A stretch of DNA of 64,000 nucleotides from Cerrena zonata. Lineage: Eukaryota > Basidiomycota > Agaricomycetes > Polyporales > Cerrenaceae. Shown in pieces: positions 10,719 through 23,300 of this stretch (positions are counted from its first letter, which is position 1; each line of letters starts with the position of its first letter). The stretch lies in contig JASBNA010000031.1 in the NCBI GenBank assembly GCA_038087015.1, positions 124,001 to 188,000 on the forward strand, in the 5' to 3' direction. The translations under genes and the position numbers were made by a program. Under the pieces are notes generated by a model that was not told the origin of the DNA, did no database searches, and was given only the letters and a program-made list of their open reading frames with translations.

Positions 10719-13700
10719 CAGTGTGTGCTACCAACGTTGTATACAGTTCACAAACCTATCAGAGCGAGATCGATCACCGCCATCGGAACGATTTCTTCCT
10801 TTATTTCGAGTCAACTAAGTTTCAGTCGAGGATAGCTGCGTGGTAGGAGGGGCAGGCAAGTATCAGGGAAAAGCCGCCCTGTTACTAGTACCTATCACTA
10901 TACTAGTGACGATAATTTCGGGCTTTGACGACTTCTCCGTGGGTTACTCTTGACGAAAACGGACGCTATGAGTATCAATAGATTGCGATTCTTCTTTGCT
11001 ATCTACAATGTCTGTTAATGAAATGGAGGATACTTAACGTTATGCATTGGATATAGCTGACCCTCCCTAATAGACCTACTAGTCATAGAGTTGCTCTAAT
11101 CTCCATCCGAACGTATCCCGGTTAGGCAATTCCGCTGCTTCATGTTAACAGATTACTATTAATTCTCATAACATGTAGAATATGTAATCTTCGCGACATA
11201 GATATCCGCATTCCCTACGACTAGGGCTGCATTCGGGACGGAAATCGGAGTATATGTGGTGATCGTATGCGGTCAGGTTCGACTCGTCAGGGCTACAGAA
11301 GACGTTCCTAGCCCGGTGTCTCCCTCTGAGGGGTCTTCGAGGAACAACGACATCCAACGCATGGGTGGAACAAGAATTGTAAGCGTGGACTTTGAACGAC
11401 AGCGTGCATGGGAGTAGTCAAAGACCCGATCTCCTCGTGTAGATCAAACGATACGGTATGTTGCGAACGAGGCGGGATGAAAAAATATTATTTGAATTGT
11501 AATGATCACGAGAGATCTGGTGGACATTGAATGATGAATTCTGAGCCTCAAGACGTATAGACGATCTATGACGTATGTCCATTCGTAGGGAGAAAATAAT
11601 GAACAGTAAACATTATATGAGCTCCAGATGATATTGAACCATGGCGTAAACGACCTGATAGACAGACCAGAATGCCAACATATCACAGTCAGCGGGAACG
11701 ATGGCGTGTACCAAATACTGGTGCTTCCGCGGAGTATAGCAAGGCAAGAAGTACCAGGGTCTGCTGATGAGGAGGCACTTCAGCTAGAGTTAGAAGCGTA
11801 ATCAACAGGACATCATAAGCCTTTTCGACCTAAAAGTTAGAAATTAATATTTAGTGAGACAGAACATACCGTTACGAACCTAGTTGCATCGTCTAGAAGC
11901 ACTAAGAACCGTCGGTGCAGAGGTACGAGATAGCAATCAAGCCGTATGTAGCTCGTACCATAGTAGGAGCAGCGACTCTCTAAATTTCTTTGAATGAGGA
12001 GCCTATGACCGATGAGCGACTTGAAAGTTTCCCTGGGAGACTCGATGAGGCAAGTTAAGAGGTTGACCAGTATCGGTTTATCGCTTTCGGCGTATGGGAA
12101 ACTTGAAAATCATCGTATATCAGAGAGCAGGGAGGACTGCACAAGAGGAAAAAGACAAGAAGAATGCAAACACAACAACGTAACAACGACGTCCAGTACA
12201 ACGACTCGGAAGTAACGGAAGCTCCCAGCCGATCAGTGCAGGCACGTGAAAACACCAGTTTTAGCAACCCCGGTTCTATCGGACAAGTCAATGGCCGAGC
12301 TCCAGCCTCCAGGTTGCTGGCACGATTGTAGACAAGATCCAATTGCAATTGTTAAATCACCCACTCGCCAGTAAGCTCAGCCTTGAATATGTGTCGCTTT
12401 ACGAATCTCTGTCACCTAGCATACTGACCACTTTGTATCGTCACTCAGATTACCTAGTCGTCACTCAGGCCCGGGAAGTGCTTGGGAGCGTTTGTTACCT
12501 TCAGATTGTCTACGTAGTACAAGGGGATAAACTCTTCCCTTTCACGAACGCCTCGGCGAGCTTCGTGCAGAGAAGAGTCTATAACCTATGATTGTAACTG
12601 GTATGTCATGTACTGCGCCATACCCATTGGCACTTCCACAGCAGTACACCACGTAGTGTGGCCCGTATTCAGAAAGTGTTCACATCCGGTACAATGTTCG
12701 ACAAATTAAGGAGGTATAACACTTTGATACGCACTCTGATTCTAAGTTGATTGGTGTTTCGCCTCAGCTCTTTGTTCCAGGTCCCCCATTACCTTTCCAA
12801 TCACCCTGGGAGTACATTGGTAAGTGGATCGACTCGCCTTTCCTTTTCTACTTATAAATTAATAGGTCACTCTTCCATCTACTCAACATTTCACGTCTCT
12901 GTGATCCTCCGGCTATTACATGGATTTTTCGGCGCGTAGACTGCTACACTTCCTCATCAACACTTCTTTGTCTCTTACGGTCCTTCTATCTTGCTCGTAT
13001 CTTATACAGCGAGCACGTCTAGGTATCCACGTACCTTGTTTATTATCCACCTAGTAGACACTCAATTGGCGAATCCTCCGATAACAGACTCTTTGATGTT
13101 GCTTACATGTCTTTCTTCTCGACTCCATTGACGATTGGATAATCTCTATTAACACTCCACAATACTCGCAGGCCTGTACGTCGTCTTTATCCCCCTCAAT
13201 AATATTCTCTCAATTGAACCCATAGATCACAAATCCTTGACCTTCTCGGCTCGCACAAAAAACAGAATGAACGAAAGAATTACCATTCGGCACGGTGGCC
13301 CAATGAGGGCTCACTCTCGCATCTGCGTACATCGTCGTTATGTGGTACTGGTAGCATCCTTGCACCTCACACAGGCTAGATTATTGTGGGTATTTCTGTA
13401 ATTCGATTTTCTCGTTGTAGAAGGCTGTGGACATAGCTCAGGTCCCTTGATCGAGAGTATGGATAGTGAAATTGAGGTTTCTTGGTAAGACTCTTGGTAT
13501 GCATCGCTTAGTGTTTCCAACTTGGTTATATCCTAGTATAGTAGGAGTTCTTTGTCCAACGACGCTCTTGGAACATCGGGAACAATGACGGTCGCCAGGT
13601 ATGTAATCATATTCCTCCCTGTATCGCTAGAAGTACCCGCACCAGTACTGATCCCTCTTCTTTGAGACTGATCGAGACAAACATGATGGTAGCGGGCCAA

Positions 13701-13860
13701 GTTGAACAGAGTAGGTCTCAATTGTGGTCTACTCTGCTAGCGAAGATTTCAATCTCCCAGAAAATAAATAGGGCTCGATTTTGAAAGAGTGTCTGCCCCA
13801 ATCGAGATCGTTCTTAGTATTCGCAATTACTTTGCATCTTCTAATGCATTCCTTTATCGG
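10719..13860. other. Intergenic stretch, no supported gene
   Basis: About 3.1 kb without a reading frame I can support on either strand. The first part must hold the promoter of the divergent NACHT-WD40 gene; no clear TATA box was picked out. No repeat structure was seen. Confidence 0.45.
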
Positions 13861-13892
13861 GAGCATTTGAAACTCTTTCTTCTCCGAGTCGA

Positions 13893-14082
13893 ACCAATAC
13901 AACTATTCACCTGTTGAACATCCTACTTCATTCTCAAGGAAGCTATAATAGTGATTCACAACGTCGGAGAGAGAATAATCCGAGTCGTGGTTTGGTTGCA
14001 GCTCCAACCAGTTACGAAGTCCAGGCTGTTTCCAGATCCGGGGGTGGTCTGTAGCATTTCACCCAATTGGAATTTGGAAGCG
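13893..14082 (-). pseudogene. Relic of a NACHT-WD40 gene 3' end
   Basis: The plus strand here aligns by eye to about 6355-6530, covering the 3' UTR and last codons of the intact NACHT-WD40 gene. Shared blocks include CAATACAACTATTCA, TTGCAGCTCC, GTTACG, and GTCTGTA followed by CATTTCACCCA. Identity looks like roughly 70 percent with several gaps. Similarity ends abruptly past about 14082, so the rest of the gene copy is gone. Orientation is the same as the intact gene. It indicates that the family has been duplicated and lost locally. Confidence 0.7.
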
Positions 14083-14984
14083 GCGGGCACGTGAAAGGGT
14101 TACCGAGCTCCGATCCTATCCGATCAACCATGGCCAAAATCCGAATCTATGCAAGCCTCGACTTCAAGTTGACCCTCGTTTCCGAGTTGGATGCCAGGCG
14201 ATGTTATACATGCCACATAATATTTGGAAACTGAAATGTTTTATCATTATATTTAGAAGTGAGATTACTGAGATTGCCTAATAAAAGGACGTGCTCTTCT
14301 ACCTGTGGAGAATTGTGTGCGGTACGTGTTACCAGTTTGAAACCTAATAAATTGACATTGGCTTGGCTCACGAATACTATTTAGATTCTGTGCAACGAAA
14401 AACATATTGTAAACCATGTATCTTTCTCTTATTGCGACATTTCGATTCTCTACACCATGAAGCCCTGCAATTTGGCTCCCGTGACTCCGAGTGAATCATG
14501 AATATTTGAATCCCCTCGCCTCTCCTAGTATAAGCACACCATGATCTTTCTTGGTCGATGCTAGGCGGCCGCAATCTGTACTGTGGAACTGAAAGCCGTA
14601 AAACACGTACTGCCCCCCAATTATCACATGACACATATGCCTGCACAGGTTAGTAAATTACTGTGCTGCTATCTCATACCTTGACCATCAACCTATACCT
14701 CGATCTTCATGAACACTCGCACTTTGGTATGTTATCGCATTTCTCTACAAACCTTGGCGATCTAATACAACGTGGAATCGATTTATCTTTCTAATGTTGT
14801 GTTTGATGCTATCTTGCTCCAACTAGAATATCTGGCTCGATACACCACACATTGATAGTATCATGGAGATAGCCGATATTCTCTGGTACGGTTACAGTCA
14901 GAACAATCTTCGCTCAGCTCTCTTTAATCACTATGATGATCCCCTAGGAATACTGAGACACCCTTGTACGGCGACGTACATCGA
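14083..14984. other. Intergenic stretch, no supported gene
   Basis: About 0.9 kb between the NACHT-WD40 relic and the F-box gene. No supported coding region; the last few hundred bases should contain the F-box gene promoter. Confidence 0.4.
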
Positions 14985-16382
14985 ATGCCAGAGTATTGGA
15001 CAACAGCAAGCGATATACAATCTCTAGCCTCAAGTCGTTCTGCAGAAACTAGGTATCAAGACACGATCCACATCCCAAAAACAAAAACTAGGTCGAATGC
15101 GACCATGTCAATAGACGCAACGAGTGACTCCAAAGAGAGCACATATGACAGCATCAGTAGTGCTTCGGAGTGTGAGAAATTAATTGATGATAGGTGTGTG
15201 TATTTCGACCGCTATCCTATATCTTATTACTCGCCGCGGTACTGATTTATCCTTCGTGAATGGTCCAGAGAGAATCACAGAACTCTCTTACCTAAGCTAC
15301 CTATAGAGGTCTGGGAGATCATCATCGACTACATGGCCGATATCCTTGACGAAAACCGAGCTCGAGATCTTGCATATTGTGCCCGTGTTGGTCAAGCGTG
15401 GTTACCTCGAGCCCAGATGCGCCTCTTTTCCTTCGTTGATGTCTACCTCAAGAACAAATGGCCCAGCGTTCGGTATGCTATACGCCAAAAGCCTTTCTTA
15501 CGACAATACATCAATTCGTTCCAAGCAGACTACGAGGAAATACCACGACCAACCACATTGCTCACTACATTTCATATGTGTAATCTACAGCAATGCATCA
15601 TCGACGGTCTGGACTTAGCAACAGCACATCCATCTCTTTACAGATTTCCATCATCTGCTGTCTCGTTACGGAGACTGGAACTTATGAATTGCAACACCAA
15701 GAATCTGAATCAACTATGCCGATTCCTCACATCATTCAAATCCCTGTCTACGTTGATTCTTACCTGGTCTAGCTTAGTGACATCCCTCGATAGGCCCGAT
15801 TTCTCGCATTTGCAGTTCAATCGCTCAAAATGCTCCTTACAAACCTTAGCAATCCGATTTACTAAACCCATTACATCCCAGTCTGCGCTGGTGAATTCGT
15901 TCATCAGAAGCTCCCCTTTCGTCACCCATCTCAAACATCTTATCTTCACGTGGTATCCTTCATATCACGAATTCTCCTCGATCCGGAAAGTCACAGCATT
16001 ACTGCGTCATTGTAGACGTTCTCTGGAAGAGATCACCCTGATCCTGGGATCGTATTGGACAACGTTTATCAAATTCGACAGTATGTATTATTGTGAATTA
16101 TTAACTTCTGAATGTCCCCTGGTCACTGATACACCCATTCTAGCTTTATTTGGCTATGCAAATAACGGGCTACCCAACCGTCGTTTGACAAAATCCGAGG
16201 AAGAGAAATTTACTGAGCAGGCCGGACATCTCGATAGTCTTCTCTCCCACAAATCATTTCGCTCTCTTCGCAAGCTTCGAATCCGAATTCACGTCCAGAA
16301 CCCCCCTGAATTTCCCAAACTCAGAGCGCGGAAGGTCGAAGTTGATATTAGTCATAGACTCGGAGCCGGTATCCCTACATGA
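14985..16382 (+). CDS. F-box protein with LRR-like C-terminal region
   Basis: Probable substrate adaptor of an SCF ubiquitin ligase. Two exons, 14985-15193 and 15269-16382, give 440 residues; the 75-base intron (GTGTGT...CCAG, CTGAT branch-like site) joins in phase 2 and restores the F-box, LPKLPIEVWEIIIDYM, at about residues 75-90. The region after it (CARVGQAWLPRAQMRLF) is the usual F-box follow-on of Agaricomycete families. The rest is leucine-rich with irregular repeats (RRLELMNC, LSTLILTW, LKHLIFTW), consistent with LRR-like folds. The N-terminal 70 residues are Ser/Thr-rich and low in conservation signals; the start at 14985 is the first ATG in that frame, and a start further in (about 15105) is possible. 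Target unknown. Confidence 0.8.
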
Positions 16383-16570
16383 TAACGTACGCGAGGAGCC
16401 CGTTTGGTGTGTTGTATTCACGAATTTAAATGTAGGAGCATTCTGATATCGCAAGCTTTGCAAGGACACCGTAACACGCAACCCCCATCTCAACTGTTGG
16501 CTTTCTCTTCCCTCCGCTAGGCAGGTCCACGCGACATTAACTACTAGTTCTACACTTCAAAGCTTCAGAC

Positions 16571-16602
16571 TTCAAGCTCAAGCTTTAAGCTTCGAGCTTG
16601 AA
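16571..16602. repeat. Short inverted repeat (hairpin-forming)
   Basis: Arms TTCAAGCTC and GAGCTTGAA flank two HindIII-like AAGCTT blocks, making an almost symmetrical 32-base hairpin. It lies between the F-box gene and the convergent family copy at 16842, so it could serve both 3' ends, or be chance. Confidence 0.5.
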
Positions 16603-16841
16603 TGCACGAGAATTGGCACAGAGTGGGACGAATGTTTCCCACACGACGGTTGTTCATGAAGAAAGGAAGGTGTTGAGATTTGTGCGTATATTTCTCCCTC
16701 CGCTAAATGAACATGGCCACATATGTTCCACACACGGGTCTAAACACAGTATCGGCCGTGTTATAACCCACGTATATAATTGTATCAACGTGAGAACTGT
16801 ATCAGGTATTATTTACATATCCATTGGAGTGAAACACGCCT

Positions 16842-17712
16842 CTATATGTTCCTGAGGTCAACCGACATTGCAGCAAGCCATTTGACCTCTTGTTCTACTC
16901 CTTCGACTTGAGTCTAAAGATAATTTACTTTAGGACTACACAATTCACGAAAACGAGAGTTACTTACCGCTCCTTGGTCCAACTGGTCCTTGAATCCACG
17001 AAGGGATTGTTCTATCTATCAATTGAATTGCATTGAGTGACACCCATAAATTGTCATAAGACAGTACACACCTGTTGATAGAATCTTTGAATGCTACTGA
17101 TCCCAGTAAGCACCGTTTGCATGGAATTCATGGTTGCAATTGGATTCACCCCTATGTTCTCCAGAAGTTGACCGTTGGTATTGATACTTTCATTCAATTG
17201 GCTAAATTTCTGCCAAAGAGACAACACGTCGCGAGCATTGTTTGGTAGGTTTTGCGCCTAACAGAGGGTGTCATCATTTGGTTCATTGGCTGGGTATGAT
17301 ACCTTACCTCTAGAAACCGCCTTATAACCAAGATCTTAGCATCTGCATGTTGCTCGGGATTTGCGATTTTACTAAAGATGTTATTGACCAAGACTGCACG
17401 TTAGCGTTAGCGATGTCAGTAACTTTATGATGACCTGAGTGACGAGTAAACATACAGTTGATAGTCATGCAAGCGTTTGTCACAACCTTAGTGCGCAGAT
17501 CTATAACCAAGTCCTCGAAGCTCTAGAAATAGAGTCATTAGCACTAGTGGAGGATGCGTGGTCTATTACTATACTTGGAAGCAAGTACGCATCATAGCAT
17601 CATTGTATAGTGGGTGACCCGGCTGTGAAGCGAATTTTTGGATCGAATCCAGTTTCGTCCTCAAGGCTCTTATCGCCTCGTGAACAGTTTGGAAATGAGT
17701 AGAAGTTGGCAT
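16842..17712 (-). CDS. Six-exon helical family, copy 1 (unrecognised family)
   Basis: Member of a nine-copy paralogous family in this window; function unknown. Exons: 17575-17712, 17456-17522, 17308-17393, 17072-17257, 16968-17015, 16842-16913 (138, 67, 86, 186, 48, 72 nt), 198 residues. Introns are 50-62 bases, phases 0,1,0,0,0, all GT-AG. N-terminus THFQTVHEAIRALRTKLDSI; exon 3 LVNNIFSKIANPEQ; exon 4 has VLSLWQKFSQLN and IGVNPIATMN; exon 5 IEQSLRGFKDQLDQGA; C-terminus EVKWLAAMSVDLRNI. No signal peptide, membrane segment or known motif. Closest relatives here are the copies at 41.5 and 43.5 kb. A TATATAAT box lies about 75 bases upstream. Start chosen because all family members begin with the same short leader before the FQxV motif. 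Confidence 0.8.
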
Positions 17713-17783
17713 TATGAGAACGATGCTAATTTGGAGTTGAATGCTTCGGTGAGATGATTATTTGACCAACATACTTTCGACCA

Positions 17784-17793
17784 TTATATACTG
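17784..17793 (-). promoter_or_regulatory. TATA box of family copy 1
   Basis: Minus strand reads AGTATATAAT, 70-80 bases before the ATG at 17712, a spacing like that of the other copies. Confidence 0.5.
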
Positions 17794-18479
17794 TTCAGTG
17801 TACAATGTGGCAAAATGGATAGCCCGTATTAAGCTTCCAAATTTCGCTGCAGGACAGTGGTCCGTAGCCACAGGAAAACATGTACACATTATTCCCTCCA
17901 ACGGACAGCGAAATGCATCAAATACAGGATGGTGGCGGACAGCTGCATACCGCCGGAAACACCAAACTTGGGCGAGTGTTCATAGATCTTGACCTGTCAT
18001 TCACCAATGAGGTTCGCGCGAATGAGCGAGAATGGAATGAAGGCACGCTGTCCGGTACATATCGGTATTCGTACAAAGCTCCGGTGTTGGTACAAACTGT
18101 AGCTTCAGTAAAAGATATTAGTACACCTTCAGGAGATACACGGACCAGTCTCGAATTACACACCCTAAGATTCTGAGTATGTTCGTCTTGTAGGATATTC
18201 AATGTAGAAGAAATCGCATTATAGATACGTAGACCATATGAAAAATTAGAACCAATCGACCGCTTGCGAGAATCTCAAATTGACAACGTCCGGTGTAGCA
18301 GCACTAGCTGAGGTTTGAGCACGGATTCGAAAAGCCGGAAAGGGTACCACATGTTTCTGAGGGTCATGCGCTTGAACGTGCATAACCAGGAGTTGAGTGT
18401 GTACATTGTTAAACAAAGCAGTTGACGATCATTTGACAGTATGGCGATCTACGTTCTGACCAGTGAGCAATAAAAATAG

Positions 18480-18900
18480 ACAAGGTTTAACTTACCTGTA
18501 GAAGATACCATACCTCTGGACGAGGAACAACCTGTTCATTGGATAGATCTCGACATTGGTGGCGTCTTTCGACCTCAAGAAGTGGCGTGTTCGGAGCCGG
18601 CGGATAACGTCAAACGTTCAGTCTTCAGATGACTTGACACTGTTTTAGCAGCGCGTCAACAGTAATGAATAAACAGAGCTGAGATACTTACGACGACCAC
18701 TACTATTCCCCAAAAGAAATAGAATGCAGAGGTTGCGCAGATGTTGTTCCTCGGCTCTAGCCTCTGAGGTTCTCCGGCGAACGCGGAATAGAAGAGATTG
18801 CACAAGAAGCGATCTTTGGCGTCAGGTCCTTCCATACTCATCAATTTAGCAGCGCATGCAGAACATCTCCATAGTTGTCGATACCATCGACAAAGCAAGT
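18480..18900 (-). repeat. Duplicated coding-like segment, copy on minus strand
   Basis: Read on the minus strand this matches, with divergence, the plus-strand segment at about 40500-40870. Shared blocks at protein level are PNTP, EV, RRHQ and an upstream MEG/MEE segment. The minus-strand frame also has a hydrophobic run (ATSAFYFFWGIVVVVV) ending at a GTAAGT donor at about 18691, so it may be a decayed or incompletely resolved membrane-protein gene. I could not join the pieces into one open frame. It lies 0.8-1.2 kb upstream of family copy 1, as its partner does before the copy at 41.5 kb. Confidence 0.5.
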
Positions 18901-18970
18901 GACTCGAAGCAAGGAGAATTTTGAACGGTAAGCGCCATAAGTATGACGCTAACACATGATCGTACTGCAA

Positions 18971-20306
18971 GGTCTTCGACTTGCTCTTATTTTGTTTGAT
19001 CTAAGCAGTATCTTCAGGGACACTATATGATTATACTTCTGTCATGAGATCGTTGAGCGAATCATTGCAGTCGGAACCATCAAGAACTATACGTACTATG
19101 CACACCTCGAATCGCTGGAGAGGACTTCTCGCTAATAACCACTTCACACAGTTCATTGGCACAAAAAACCACTTGTTTCGATCCATTGGAAATAACCTCA
19201 GGTTGTCAATTGCACCCGAGGAACAGGAGGTGGTGGGGAAACCAACACGACAAGTCTAAGCCAACGTAACACACGCTCAAGATGAATACCGGTGAATGAA
19301 CGAGTCAACTAGGGACCAAAAACATTGATTGAAGGATCCGCTATGCATTGAGAGAGGATTTTTGTAATGCAAACCTCGCAAAAGAAATAAAACGCTTAGT
19401 TTGACATGAGCACCGCTACCCTTGACCCAAACAACTGCGAGGTATGCATGAGAGAGAAAGTGTCTTCCCTAGGCATCTAAAGTAAACACCGCTCTGTTTG
19501 AACAATTGACTCGGTACCTATAGCAAGCTAACCAGTCACTAGTAGGACGGAACCTTTGCTGGTGATAACAATTCGTTGATGATGGAGGTTGCGGAAGGAA
19601 GTCAGAAATGTTACATAATCAAGATGACATAATCTTCAGAAGGAGCGGCCGAATTTGTATCATAGTATGGGCCGCAGTGGCAGGAGCGTTTTGCAGGTTG
19701 CAACGATACACGCACGGACGAATCCAGGTGATTGATTCAAGGTTTAATGTATTTAACTGTTTTGAGGATTCATAAGCCCAAGTAGTATCTACGAGTCCAC
19801 CCTGAAGGGGATAGTCGGACGTGTAGGGATGGTTGTTTTGCACCTTGGGACGGTGTGGACGAGATGCTCTGTCTCGGAGGGTATATCATCCATGCGGACA
19901 GAGGTGCCGAAGGAGTTGTACTCATGTAGACTGGCAGGAATCGTGCGGACAGTAGTGACATCTAGGGAGGTCCTGATCAACGATGTTGAATCACAAACAG
20001 ACACATATGTAGATAACACTGAACAGAGTTGATACAATAAACGAGTTGGTAATACTGCAGGACACGGATGGAGACGCTACGAGAAAACAAGGTCACTGGT
20101 ATGGAGTTCCAACAGTCGTTGTGGTAGTGATAAGGAAGGGCAAGGGCAGAGCATACGGATACGAATACGGAGATGAAGACACAGGATAGAAACAGAAAGA
20201 AATAGAAAAACAAACCCTATGACAGACATAAACACATTGTCACATACACCTTCTAACCTCTATATCACCCGATCATTATTCTTTCTAATCACCTTCTCCT
20301 TTCAAT
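18971..20306. other. Intergenic stretch, no supported gene
   Basis: About 1.3 kb with only short unsupported frames. The last part is downstream of the importin stop and must hold its terminator; no distinct signal was identified. Confidence 0.4.
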
Positions 20307-23300
20307 CTAAAGATACACCGTCAACCCAGCAGCCTGAACCTTGACAGGCTCCTCGTTGTTGATCAACGCGATCAACCTGATCAACTCTGCTCTAATCTCA
20401 TCGCCGACCATGTCCTCTCCAGCATTAGGGTCGAGAACAAACGCAAAGAGACCCAATAGCCTATCCAAATGCGCACTCAACACTTGGGGCTGGGTCGCAA
20501 ACAGATGGAAGATCGCTTTGAACACCGGCCTGTTCTCCAAATAATCGTGCTTCAATGGCAAGGCACCCAAGAACGTCGGCAAGACCTGTTCGAGAGGGAG
20601 TGCGGCGGTGTTGCGAGCAATAAGCCGGGCAACAGCTCCGACAGCATTATCTCGTGCTGCCCAGCGTGCTTCGGGTGCATTGTCAGGGACCTGGAAGATT
20701 CCGATGAACTTCTGGAGAAGGGATACGTATTGAGGGGAAAGATCCATTTCAGAATGTTCAACAAGGAGGCCGGCGGCGAAGGCAGCGTTGGTTTGCACTT
20801 CGGGTTCAGGATCTGAGAGAGCACGATAGAAGAGGTCAAGAAGGCTTTCTGTGTAAGGCGTTACGGCGCTCTTCATTCCAGCAATAATCTCGGCTAGGCA
20901 ACCAATGGCGGAAGACCTATCGCTGAGCGAACGGTTCTTTTTCTGTAAGAATCCCTTCATCAATACAAGGTTTTTTAAGTATAGTGGACATAGCCGACTC
21001 ACGTAATACTTGGCGATCTGAGGGAAGAAACTCCTGAACGCCTGACCAAAGTCCGTTCCTAAAGCGTTGGCAAGAGCAGCAACGAGATCACCTGCAGAGG
21101 AGATGAGGACTGAGTCGTATTCAGCGCTGTCCTCTGGCTCAGCCTCGGCTTCATCTTGATCGGGATCTTGTTGGCAGACGGCTCTTTGCTCAAGAATTTG
21201 CATCGCCATGTTACCAATTTCTTCAACACCTGTTGGGAGGGGATGGCGTTAACGTTACGAGGAAGAGAACAACGAGAGAAAGGGACTTACGTCCATCGAG
21301 GAAGGCGGGTCCAACTTTGTTGATCGTCTCAGCGAGACCGATACATAGACTAGCAACGACTTTCCTGTGGTGCGAGATATCATCAGTAAGAGTGCGGGAA
21401 AAAAAGGAAGATGACAAGAGAGGGAAAGATCAGTGTATGAATCGTGTTAGTCTCATAAACCCTTTGGGTCTCGAAGTGAGCTGAGTTTACGAAGTTATCT
21501 CATCACAAAAAGAAAATGAAATGAAAGAAAAATCATGGACCACTTACTTGTTGTCTTCGGTCTCATACATATCCAACAGCGGCATCAGTATATGGTTGAC
21601 CAACTCCTTCACCCTCGGATCGATATATTCAACATTGGCAACGCCGGCAGTCCAATCAGCACCACCGCTCAAATCGTAGAAAGTCCTGATGACCTCCAAC
21701 AGACTTTCCGTCGCGCTCTTCCGAATGCCATCGTAGTAATGCGGGAGCTGACCGATCAACTCCATCGTGCACTCTTCGACGAACGGAAGGAAATGGGAGC
21801 GGGTGAAGGAGCAGATAGAGCCGATGGTATCGCAGGCGATTTCCTTTTCGATACAGATGGTACTGTTGACATCGAGAATCTTGTCAAGGTCGATATCGAT
21901 GGCTTCAATGTCGACCTCGCCGTTGACAGCGTCTTCAACCTTGATGGCAGTGGCGGGTGTAGAGCCAGAAGCAAAGCTAGCTACAGCATCAGGATTCGAG
22001 GCAACTATAGATAAGATAATGAGTACGATGACAACTTAAACCTCAAACAAGACCACTTACGAGAGATTGTATCGTCATGCTCGGCTTGCTTCAAGCTCTG
22101 GATGAGCGAAGGAATGACATTGGGGAGGTATGGCGCAAATTCATCGTCAAACACCCTCGCCATGACACCAAAGAACAGGAAACTGCATTCCCTCAACCTC
22201 GCACTTCCAAGCTGAAGACCATCGAATGCCTGCTTCATCATCTCCGCGAAATAAGGCCTGAAAACATCTTTGCCAAGGGCCTCTCCGAAGGTACCAACGG
22301 CATCCATGGTGATGCCCCTGAGCTCCTGTTCCTCACCCTCGCCAGTAAGGACAAGGAAATGTTGGAAGCGAGCCATGGTGGGCTGGAAGTAAGGTAGGAA
22401 GGTTTCGCGAGAAGCGTGAGCCGCGCTGCCAATGGCGCCAATGATAACCGTTTTCACCCCGAGAGGAGCAGTATCGAGCAGTCCAACAAGACTCTCCATG
22501 ATCAACGATAGATACTTGTCAATGACATTATGCGACACCTCAAGCAGAGCATCAAGAGCTGTGCACGCCGACTTCTGGGTGGGTAGATCATTGACCAAGC
22601 GCATGATCGTCGGGATAAGAGTCTCGTGCTTGGTAGTCACTTCTTCCTCCAACCACTCGCACAGGCAAGAAACGGCGACACAACTGGCCTTGCGCACAGT
22701 AGCATCCTGATCACCCAAGCCCGCCTCGACGAAAGGCCAGACTTGGTTCATGAGAGGGGTCATGAACTCACTGCAACCTTCGACAGAGACACCGAGGGCT
22801 AGCATCGCACCTCGGCGGGAGTTGGGGTCAGTGGAAGAGAAGTATTGTTGAATCAAGGTACGGAGGGCGGGGAAGACTTGGTTAGGTGGCAGATTGGTGG
22901 CGAGACCGTCGATGATCCGGAGGGCGGACTGAGGAGGATAAGTATTAGGGTACGGAATACGAGGAAAGGATCAAGACGTACACGAGACGGAGCATCTTCA
23001 TCAGCATCTTCAGGCTCTTCCTCGGTGGTGATGGGCAAGAGACCTTGAAGGAGAGCAGGTGCAAGGTTATTGCCCTGGATTTTGGCGCGTTTGCTAAATT
23101 TGAGGTCGGCGACTGTACTTGATAGGACAATAAGGCATACTCACTATTGGATGGTCCAGTTGAGAGCGTTAAGGGCCTGGATACGGATCTCGCTGTCGTA
23201 GTTTCGGTTCGCACCGCACTGGAGGAGGAACTGGACTAGTGAAGGAATATGAGGACCGAGAATGGGGATTTCCTGAAAATGTGTCACTTGATAAGGGGTC

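Noticed and set aside
12236..12330. Possible repeat shared with 14085-14150
   Set aside because: Only GGCACGTGAAA and a few short words match; not enough to call homology by eye.
18656..18970. A 104-codon minus-strand gene
   Set aside because: Has a hydrophobic run and similarity to the 40.5 kb segment, but no ATG at its start and no in-frame continuation past the donor near 18691; kept only as a duplicated segment.
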